NCBI GenBank assembly: GCA_017998495.1
Contig: JAGOCY010000015.1
Coordinates: forward strand, 1-11,184
Direction of reading: 5' to 3'
DNA from: Corallincola sp.
Lineage (GTDB): Bacteria; Pseudomonadota; Gammaproteobacteria; Enterobacterales; Neiellaceae
Length of the DNA: 11,184 nt
The translations under genes were made by a program, and so were the position numbers. Of the stretch, positions 1-5,153 are shown in pieces (the stretch's first letter is position 1; every line of letters starts with the position of its first letter). The notes under the pieces were generated by a model, which did not search any database, had not been told where the DNA came from, and saw nothing but the letters and a program-made list of their open reading frames with translations.

Positions 1-201
1 GGTTAAAACTTAGCGTCAGTCTGGAGATGGCGGTAGATTGAAGCTTTTCGCAATCCAATACCACATGCCGCCAGCCGTTGTTCATATCAAGTCGTTCAAC
101 AATAGGCAGGGTGCCGAGATCCAGAATGGGCGTATCTAGCTTCAACACAGGGGGGCGAGATTTATTTTAATCCAGCCGGTGAGCTCGTCAATATCAAGCA
201 T
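1..201 (-). pseudogene. Partial, apparently frameshifted small cassette gene, unknown family
   Basis: An ATG at 201-199 is preceded by a GAGG ribosome-binding site (TGAGGCGATCTG before the ATG). The frame reads MLDIDELTGWIKINLAP and then stops at once after a run of six C (plus-strand G at 150-155). In the neighbouring frame, from the same C tract, an open frame runs to the window edge and reads like ordinary protein (VLKLDTPILDLGTLP and later NNGWRHVVLDCEKLQ). One extra C would join the two frames. The gene is therefore either broken, switched by tract length, or carries a sequencing error. It follows the upstream small gene by 44 nt on the same strand, and its AT-rich composition matches the cassette. 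I do not recognise the family. An immunity protein or orphan cassette gene is a guess from position. The 3' end lies outside the window. Confidence 0.5.
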
Positions 202-245
202 CAGATCGCCTCAATGCTAATCTACGCTTTGATGTTGAAGCTGGT

Positions 246-776
246 TTATGAACGTGCCAAATCATCAAACTTACCGGCCAGATAGTCAGCATTAATCTGT
301 TGAAGCTGTTCAATCACACCCTCATCCTGAAGCATATAGCGAGGGATGTGCCAGTTCTGGGGTGGAAGTCCAGCGATGTGGCATTTGCGTGATGCGTTCC
401 AAATGTTATAACCAAAGATATTTTCGGCACAGCAATGAACCATTGGGGAGATCCCAACTCGTTCTCCGTCGAAGACTTCTTCAAGGGACAGACTTTCTGA
501 CATCAAGTCAACTGCGCCAGATTCATTCCATAGCTTGTTTACAAATGAATCAATAATCCAGCCTAGCGCTTCCAATGGGTATTCCGATTGGGTTTGTCGC
601 CATTGTTCTTTAAAGGGCGATAAAAAACAGGAGTGAAACGCAAGATGTTTACCCTTAATAAAAATCTTATTGTGTTTGTTAGGGAACATTTGGTAATTAA
701 GTGAGCAGACTTCTCTCTCATCGATTTTTAGATGACTGAAATCGATTTGGTCAAGCGAGCTAATGGTCGCTCTCAT
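246..776 (-). CDS. Hypothetical protein, 176 aa, in the toxin/immunity cassette
   Basis: I prefer the ATG at 776 (MRATISSLDQIDF) because it overlaps the stop of the upstream gene as ATGA, which is typical of translational coupling. An in-frame start at 791 would add five residues (MVARR). The protein has no signal peptide or membrane segment and looks soluble and cytoplasmic. It is rich in Trp, Phe, Tyr and His, with a Cys pair (HCCAEN) in the middle and a segment NIFGYNIWNASRKCHI before a mixed charged C-terminus. I do not recognise the family. Composition is AT-richer than the genes right of 2340. Coupling to the CxxC-containing gene upstream suggests that the two products act together. An immunity, adaptor or orphan cassette role is inference only. 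Confidence 0.75.
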   Translation of the reverse strand: MRATISSLDQIDFSHLKIDEREVCSLNYQMFPNKHNKIFIKGKHLAFHSCFLSPFKEQWRQTQSEYPLEALGWIIDSFVNKLWNESGAVDLMSESLSLEEVFDGERVGISPMVHCCAENIFGYNIWNASRKCHIAGLPPQNWHIPRYMLQDEGVIEQLQQINADYLAGKFDDLARS

Positions 777-1225
777 TCTTCTAGCCACCAAACAGTTACT
801 TCTTGAGGATTCAGGCTGATCAGCTCAACGTTGCCGTTGTTACTGTCGAACTCGGTGCCATCCTCAAAACGTGGGAAGTGGACGTTGTTAATGAATCGAT
901 CATGGCATGACTTACCGCAGTTGGGGCAGGCCGGTATCGATGCTAGAAAATTCTTGATCTTCTCGTGGTAAAAAAGTCTGTAGCCTTCACCGCATTCAGG
1001 GGTTCCTGCGGGAATGGGCGCATTAAGCGCAGGGTTCTTTCGACTATTTGTCCAGATGATGGTATGGCAATGTTGGCATTGTGCGCCTACGGCATTTGAC
1101 TCAGGCCACATAAAATAGCACAAGCCATGCTGTTGCTGGCCCTTTATCAGCGATGGGTCGATGCCACAGCTTGAAGCTGGTCTTTGTACAAGCTTTCTCA
1201 TGCACCGTCCATAATGCAAGAACAC
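773..1225 (-). CDS. Hypothetical protein with two CxxC motifs (zinc-ribbon-like), 150 aa
   Basis: The frame starts with GTG at 1225. An in-frame ATG at 1201 (MRKLVQRP) is an alternative start eight codons later, with GGACGG just ahead of it. Two metal-site-like pairs are visible, C50-QH-C53-H and C100-PN-C103 followed by CH at 107-108, which suggests one zinc ribbon or treble-clef fold. There is no signal peptide or membrane helix. The stop overlaps the ATG of the next gene (ATGA at 776-773), so both are probably co-translated. The gene lies 103 nt downstream of the probable immunity gene. A six-base-pair hairpin (CCACTT/AAGTGG, about 1233-1248) lies just upstream. Family unknown. It could be an orphan immunity protein or part of a second small system. 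Confidence is for the gene being real. Confidence 0.75.
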   Translation of the reverse strand: MFLHYGRCMRKLVQRPASSCGIDPSLIKGQQQHGLCYFMWPESNAVGAQCQHCHTIIWTNSRKNPALNAPIPAGTPECGEGYRLFYHEKIKNFLASIPACPNCGKSCHDRFINNVHFPRFEDGTEFDSNNGNVELISLNPQEVTVWWLEE

Positions 1226-1328
1226 AGTATTTCCACTTTGTGAAGTGGCCTAATAATCTCTCTCGCGCGCGGGCACGGTTGTAAAATCCACAAATCTCAC
1301 GATAATAAATTGGCTAATGGGTCTTTCT

Positions 1329-1661
1329 TCACTCAACAGTAATATGGTAGTCATCAGGGCCGCGCCAGCTTATTTTCTTGAAACTACCACTCAGCAGTCC
1401 CTTATCTCTCAAGTATTCAAACACCTCGGCTGGGCACCACTCCTTGCCGGCTGAGAAGCATACGCCTGCTGCTCTAAGCTTTTCGAAAACACGGGCCTTT
1501 TCTTGAGCGCCAGATGTGGTCAAAGTGTATTCAGATAGTGTTTCATCGTAAACAAAACCCAAATCAGATAGTATGTTTGAAATTGAGTTCTCGTTTAGCT
1601 TGAGACGAATAATGTTGCCATCTGCTTTAGTTACAAAGGCGCTGAATCGTTCTCCGTTCAT
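1329..1661 (-). CDS. Probable immunity protein for the adjacent toxin, 110 aa
   Basis: The ATG overlaps the toxin stop as ATGA (1661-1658), and a GAGG sits about 11 nt ahead inside the end of the toxin gene, so translation should be coupled. The product is small, soluble, without a signal peptide, and lacks membrane helices. Its N-terminal part looks beta-rich (FSAFVTKADGNIIRLKL), followed by helices and a Trp-containing C-terminal strand segment (ISWRGPDDYHITVE). I do not recognise a named immunity family. The assignment rests on gene order: in polymorphic toxin loci the gene directly after the variable toxin tip almost always encodes the cognate immunity protein. Base composition matches the AT-rich toxin tip and not its GC-rich N-terminus, consistent with the pair moving together. 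Confidence 0.75.
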   Translation of the reverse strand: MNGERFSAFVTKADGNIIRLKLNENSISNILSDLGFVYDETLSEYTLTTSGAQEKARVFEKLRAAGVCFSAGKEWCPAEVFEYLRDKGLLSGSFKKISWRGPDDYHITVE

Positions 1662-2818
1662 TTTACAATTACCTCAAGCAAAGTTGTGACTCCATTGGAA
1701 TCGACTGTTGGAATAGAGTCTATCACCATTTCGGGCGCGCCGCCTGGTAGATGGTTCCCAGGCCCCAAAAAATACTGGTTACCCTCCAACGGGCTTCGGG
1801 TCATGCGCTCTCTAATGTTATCTACCTGTCTTATTTTAAATCCTTCTTGGAGCGCTCCGTGTTCGAGACCAAAAGCGTTTTCTAATTGAGCTGCCTTTGC
1901 TTTGTCAATAGTAAGTGGTGATTGTGAAGGAAGATCGCCGATAATGTCAGTAATACCTTGTTTGTCGGAAATGAAGGTCCCATTTCGGCCGATAGTCGGA
2001 TAGGCGTCCCAAGCGGTTGGGCTGACATTAAATCCAACGTTTTCTTTTAGCAGAGATGCTTGTCGTTGACGTGCCGTCAGTATTTGAGAACTTGGGATCA
2101 TTCCCTTTGCTACAACCCCACTTCTAGCAAGAGACGCTCCTGAAATTACAGAGCCAGCGACAATGGCTACTCCTCTGATGGTTTCAAGCTGGCCTTGCGT
2201 CAAGGTGTGCCCTTCAGCCAGTTTCATCATGATCTCTTCACCGCCCGGTGAAGCGCAGGGTCCATAGAATGGCGTACAGGTCGCTGCAATATAGTTTTTC
2301 TGGGTTTGTGTTAGCTCGCCCCCAACTCTCCGCGTCTCCGGCTTGCTCTCACTGCCACTTTCGTCACCGGCGGCGCTGGAGCTGGCACCGCTGCTGGCGG
2401 CTGCGGCGGCGAAGGCGCGGTAGGCTTCGTGGGGGTCGTAGACCTTGTGTACTTCCATCTGGCCCCTGGCCAAGGCGGCAGCCAGATGTTTGTAGATCTG
2501 TTCATCGTCGATGTACTGCATGCCGACGCTGGTACCACGGTAATAGTGGTAGAGCTTGCGCAGCCCCTGAAACGGGCCGAGGGCGGCCCACTGGTTGGCG
2601 GGGCTGTGGCCGCGCCGGAGCAGGTCGAGACTCCAGTCGAAATCGCGGGCGTTGCGTTCGATGGTGGCTTGGTTCAGGCCGCTTTGGCGCCAGCGATCAT
2701 CGAAGAAGCAGATAAACCAGGACTGAAACGAGGGGGCCAGTTCTAGCAGATAGCCCTGCTGGCGCATGGTGGCGATCTTGAAAGGCTGGGTCAGTTGCTG
2801 GCGTTGGGAAAAGCTCAT
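1658..2818 (-). CDS. Polymorphic-toxin-like protein: GC-rich N-terminal half, AT-rich variable C-terminal domain, 386 aa
   Basis: Residues 1-135 form a soluble, Trp- and Tyr-rich region (FQSWFICFFDDRWRQ, LRKLYHYYRGTSVGMQY) of a family I cannot name. Residues 136-165 are an Ala/Ser/Gly/Glu linker. Residues 166-240 include GGELTQTQKNYIAATCTPFY and a glycine-rich hydrophobic stretch (IRGVAIVAGSVISGASLA) of pre-toxin type. Residues about 262-386 are the likely toxin tip, with YPTIGRNGTFISDKQGI, NQYFLGPGNHLPGGAPEMV and a C-terminal strand. No signal peptide, RHS repeats, VgrG or PAAR domain is seen. GC content falls sharply near position 2330, at the linker. The next gene overlaps by ATGA and is the presumed immunity gene. 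The activity is not readable; a weak resemblance of layout to NAD-targeting or ADP-ribosyltransferase-fold tips is speculation. The start is ATG with only a weak GGAC upstream. Delivery by type VI secretion is possible but unsupported here. Confidence 0.75.
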   Translation of the reverse strand: MSFSQRQQLTQPFKIATMRQQGYLLELAPSFQSWFICFFDDRWRQSGLNQATIERNARDFDWSLDLLRRGHSPANQWAALGPFQGLRKLYHYYRGTSVGMQYIDDEQIYKHLAAALARGQMEVHKVYDPHEAYRAFAAAAASSGASSSAAGDESGSESKPETRRVGGELTQTQKNYIAATCTPFYGPCASPGGEEIMMKLAEGHTLTQGQLETIRGVAIVAGSVISGASLARSGVVAKGMIPSSQILTARQRQASLLKENVGFNVSPTAWDAYPTIGRNGTFISDKQGITDIIGDLPSQSPLTIDKAKAAQLENAFGLEHGALQEGFKIRQVDNIRERMTRSPLEGNQYFLGPGNHLPGGAPEMVIDSIPTVDSNGVTTLLEVIVK

Positions 2819-2859
2819 CTGGGTCCGTCCGTTGCGGCTGCTCGTCCTGAGCGCTGCCT

Positions 2860-2888
2860 AATCTATCGGCTGTGGCGCGTTCAGCCAA
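2860..2888 (-). promoter_or_regulatory. Candidate promoter for the toxin cassette
   Basis: On the minus strand a -35-like TTGGCT (2888-2883) and a -10-like TAGATT (2865-2860) are separated by 17 nt, about 40 nt ahead of the toxin start. The match is moderate (four of six at the -10, three of six at the -35), so this is only a candidate. Confidence 0.3.
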
Positions 2889-2902
2889 GCGCAAATTAGG
2901 TT

Positions 2903-2924
2903 GCTGTCCCGCCAGGGTGACAGC
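2903..2924. other. Hairpin upstream of the toxin gene
   Basis: Six-base-pair arms GCTGTC (2903-2908) and GACAGC (2919-2924) enclose a 10-nt loop, directly upstream of the candidate toxin promoter. No T-run follows on either strand, so it does not look like a terminator. It may be an operator or a structural remnant. Confidence 0.35.
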
Positions 2925-3013
2925 GCAAGGTTTTGAGCCCAGCCTGCCCATCTCCTCACCCCTTGGCCACCTCCCGTATCACACCCGCCCGGTGCTGCTG
3001 TTAGGCCGCTCGA

Positions 3014-3094
3014 CGGTACATCCTTGTACCGGGCTCGCTCTCGCCAACATCCTGTTGTCTCGACCTGCCAGCTGACCAAGGCTGGTGCTGGCAG
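3014..3094. repeat. Two strong hairpins in the non-coding gap left of repeat copy 1
   Basis: The first hairpin has arms CGGTACA (3014-3020) and TGTACCG (3025-3031) with loop TCCT. The second has outer arms CTGCCAGC (3065-3072) and GCTGGCAG (3087-3094), with inner pairing ACCA/TGGT around an AGGC loop and a two-nt bulge. Neither is followed by a T-run. The interval 2819-3132 otherwise shows no convincing gene; the short open frames on both strands overlap each other and have no ribosome-binding site or protein-like content. Confidence 0.5.
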
Positions 3095-3132
3095 CAAGGT
3101 GATCTGGGTGCTGCGCAAACGGGTGGGAATGG

Positions 3133-3575
3133 CGAGATGCGAGATACGAGGTAGAAGGTGTAAGCAAGAGCCGGCGCGGTTCCGCTGTCTTTCGCCCCGT
3201 TTGAGCGTCAGCGAGCTCACCGGGCAGCCCATTCGGCCTGCGGGCTGATTGGCGGGCGAGCGGCCCGGATGGCCGCGAGAGCTACTAAGGCACAGGGAAG
3301 TGACTTTGTAGCGACCGCCAAGCAGTGCGGACTAACCGCCAGAGTCTGATGCTGGCGCTCTAGCGGGCGCCCGGGTGTGCAGAGGGGCGTGGCGCTACGC
3401 CCCTCTGCCCCAGCGCGAGGCGGGTAGCCTCGCTCCGCTGCGGCGCAGCCGCGTCTTGCCGCGCAGTGGCAATTCAAGCCCTGGCCTGCGCCGGCCAGTC
3501 GGCGCTCTTATCAAATCGCTACGCGATTGTCTTACCGCCCGCCGCGCAGCGGCAATCTCAGGCACGAGATAGGAG
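3133..3575. repeat. Long structured direct repeat, copy 1
   Basis: This stretch aligns without gaps to 4206 onward (offset 1073) for the first 270 bases or so. The core 3227-3325 is identical to 4300-4398. It then diverges with small indels and realigns at a final GCCGC-GCA-GCGGC hairpin and the shared end GAGATAGGAG. It is packed with hairpins: AGGGGCGT/ACGCCCCT (3383-3404), GCGAGGC/GCCTCGC (3415-3433), GCTGCG/CGCAGC (3437-3449), TTGCCGC/GTGGCAA (3456-3472), CTGGCC/GGCCAG (3481-3498), AATCGC/GCGATT (3514-3528) and GCCGC/GCGGC (3541-3553). The core also contains GCGGCC/GGCCGC. Open frames across it appear to be by-products of high GC. It resembles an interspersed intergenic element, family unknown, and could be transcribed as structured RNA. 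Confidence 0.85.
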
Positions 3576-3723
3576 ATGCCGTAGGTGCAGAGCGTGGTCG
3601 TCGCCGACGGCTTGGGGGTGACCGGCTACACTCAGGGCGGTGGGCGCAGCCAGCTGTTGGTTGGCCCTTATCTCCACGCACAGGTTGCTGTTCTGCCTGT
3701 TAACCCCACAGGAGGGCACTACC

Positions 3724-4200
3724 ATGCCGCTACAACAGCAAGAGCTGCGCGATGTGCAGTGTCGTTTGACCCAGCTGGTGATGGCCAGTATCGACACTTT
3801 TGGTCAGCTGTCGGCGGATGCCGACTGGCTGTTTGGTGAGCGTGCGCCGCAGTTGCGGGCCGCAATTGAGGAGTGGTTGAAGGACTTTGTGACTCATACC
3901 CAGCTCTCTGGCGAGTTGCACCCTGAAGCCGCGATCTATGGCACTGAGGGTGACAAGCTGCAGCGGGCGGGCCTTTACGGTGCTCAGCTGGCCGTTAAGG
4001 AGCAGCAGCTGATGGCGGCCAATCGTGGGCTGCTCGACGGGCTGGGGCGTCGCCTGCGTTCGGTGGTGCGGGCGCCGTTTCGGCGTTGGGTCGATGTGCT
4101 CAATAACTTTTTGGGCAGCCTGGCTGGCGCCACCGGCTGGGGGGAGGCGCTGAAGGAGCTTAAGGACTGCCTACGCGATGCCCTGCCGGACGAGGACTGA
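3724..4200 (+). CDS. Hypothetical protein between the two long repeats, 158 aa
   Basis: ATG at 3724 is chosen because an AGGAGG (3710-3715) lies 8 nt ahead. The same frame stays open upstream to 3640, but that part overlaps the ribosome-binding site and is not protein-like. The product is soluble and strongly helical: a Gln/Leu-rich N-terminus (MPLQQQELRDVQCRLTQL), a Trp-containing amphipathic middle (ADADWLFGERAPQLRAAIEEW), a basic stretch (GRRLRSVVRAPFRRWVDVL) and an acidic end (LPDED). No signal peptide, membrane helix or catalytic motif is evident, and I do not recognise the family. Composition is GC-rich like the chromosomal core genes, unlike the toxin cassette. It is alone in its orientation, flanked by a long direct repeat on each side, so it may have been moved or duplicated with the repeats. 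A nearby terminator was not found. Confidence 0.8.
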   Translation: MPLQQQELRDVQCRLTQLVMASIDTFGQLSADADWLFGERAPQLRAAIEEWLKDFVTHTQLSGELHPEAAIYGTEGDKLQRAGLYGAQLAVKEQQLMAANRGLLDGLGRRLRSVVRAPFRRWVDVLNNFLGSLAGATGWGEALKELKDCLRDALPDED

Positions 4201-4205
4201 GATCT

Positions 4206-4608
4206 CGAGATGCGAGATACGAGGTAGAAGGTACAAGCAAGAGCCAGTGCGGTTCTGCTGTCTTTCACCCCGTTTGAGCGTCAGCGAGATCACCGAGCTG
4301 CCCATTCGGCCTGCGGGCTGATTGGCGGGCGAGCGGCCCGGATGGCCGCGAGAGCTACTAAGGCACAGGGAAGTGACTTTGTAGCGACCGCCAAGCAGCG
4401 CGGACTAACCGTCAGAGCCTGATGCTGGCGCTCTATCGGGCGCCCGGGTGTGCAGAGGGGCGTGGCGATAGGCCCCTTAAGCCCCTGCGCGAGGTGGGCA
4501 ACCTCGCTCTGCTGCGGCGCAGCCGCATCTACCGCGCCGTAGGCGCAATGGCCAACGCAGTTGGCGCGCAGCCGCCGCGCAGCGGCAATTTCCGGCATGA
4601 GATAGGAG
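4206..4608. repeat. Long structured direct repeat, copy 2
   Basis: The second copy begins 5 nt after the stop of the 158-residue gene and ends about 25 nt before the stop of the minus-strand membrane protein gene. Its core 4300-4398 is identical to copy 1. Pairing is kept where bases differ: GCGAGGT/ACCTCGC (4489-4507) replaces GCGAGGC/GCCTCGC, and AGGGGC/GCCCCT (4456-4477) replaces AGGGGCGT/ACGCCCCT. The variable part carries GCCAAC/GTTGGC (4551-4565) with loop GCA, a hairpin absent from copy 1, followed by the shared GCCGC/GCGGC hairpin (4574-4586), also with loop GCA. No gene is supported inside it. Confidence 0.85.
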
Positions 4609-4632
4609 CTGCAAGCGTGAGAGAGATGGCGG

Positions 4633-4983
4633 TCAAGGACGGCGGTTGGGCTTGCCGCTGGCGGTAGGTGGTTGGGCCATGCAGATCGTGCGTAGCGGGT
4701 TTGGCGCCGGGCTACGGCGACGGTGTGTGACGACGCGGCTCAGCGGCCCTTTGCACAGGTTGAGGCTGTGGCGTTTGCGGCGCTTGCGGCTGGCCACCAG
4801 CATCACCATCAGGCTGGTGGCCAGTGGCAGCAGCGAGTGGCAATGAAGGCTGGCGATGGCGCCAAACAGCAGGGCGATCACCAGCAGGATCTCGAATGCC
4901 GGTGGCTGCCACAGATGGGAGCCAGCGGCGGTGCTGGGCGCTTCGTCCGGATCGGGACGGGTGGGGTCACTGTCGTAGAGCAT
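4633..4983 (-). CDS. Small two-helix membrane protein, 116 aa, unknown function
   Basis: The ATG at 4983 is preceded by a purine-rich CAGGCAGGGAC. The N-terminus is acidic and Pro-rich (DPTRPDPDEAPS). Two hydrophobic segments follow, about residues 30-46 (FEILLVIALLFGAIASL) and 48-65 (CHSLLPLATSLMVMLVA). Then comes a strongly basic run (SRKRRKRH), suggesting an inner-membrane hairpin with a cytoplasmic C-terminus. The last 45 residues are basic and Pro/Arg-rich without predicted structure. The gene lies on the same strand as the ABC operon but after that operon's terminator, and has its own candidate promoter, so it is probably a separate unit. The family is not recognised. The hydrophobic part and context make a real gene likely, though the low-complexity tail lowers certainty. 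Confidence 0.6.
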   Translation of the reverse strand: MLYDSDPTRPDPDEAPSTAAGSHLWQPPAFEILLVIALLFGAIASLHCHSLLPLATSLMVMLVASRKRRKRHSLNLCKGPLSRVVTHRRRSPAPNPLRTICMAQPPTASGKPNRRP

Positions 4984-5032
4984 GTCCCTGCCTGTAGCTG
5001 TTGACCGGGTCCGTAGTGGCCAAGAGGCTCAA

Positions 5033-5061
5033 GGTTTAGCCGCCTACCACTAAAGCGTCAA
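5033..5061 (-). promoter_or_regulatory. Candidate promoter for the small membrane protein gene
   Basis: On the minus strand TTGACG (5061-5056, five of six to the -35 consensus) and TAAACC (5038-5033, three of six to the -10) are 17 nt apart. They lie between the ABC operon terminator and the ATG at 4983, where a separate promoter would be needed. Confidence 0.4.
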
Positions 5062-5103
5062 CCTTCTCGCGCGCGATCGGCCACTGGTCGGCGCTGTTGC
5101 ACC

Positions 5104-5134
5104 AAAAAAAACAGGCCCGCAGTGGCGGGCCTGT
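5104..5134 (-). terminator. Intrinsic terminator of the ABC operon
   Basis: Read on the minus strand, perfect 10-bp arms ACAGGCCCGC and GCGGGCCTGT enclose a four-nt loop CACT and run into eight T (plus-strand A at 5104-5111; the last pairs with the stem). It lies about 20 nt after the stop of the DUF4340 gene. This is a textbook rho-independent terminator in the minus direction. Confidence 0.95.
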
Positions 5135-5153
5135 GGTGGTTGCTGGGTGGCAG

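Noticed and set aside
1230..1250. CCACTT/AAGTGG hairpin as a terminator of the immunity gene
   Set aside because: Six pairs only and no T-run on the minus strand; mentioned under the downstream gene but not called.
3000..3006. GTTAGGC resembling the conserved end of an integron attC site
   Set aside because: No matching RYYYAAC-type partner with the right spacing and no cassette or integrase layout; likely chance.
3217..3477. Minus-strand frames inside both long repeats ending in the same residues (RAARPPISPQAEWAAR)
   Set aside because: The similarity only reflects the duplicated DNA. The frames cross several hairpins, lack ribosome-binding sites and diverge in frame between copies.
3585..3839. 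Plus-strand open frame with a protein-like stretch (VVVADGLGVTGYTQGGG) overlapping the start of the 158-residue gene
   Set aside because: It overlaps the well-started gene in another frame, has no clear ribosome-binding site and reads into low-quality sequence. It could be a coding remnant but cannot be supported.
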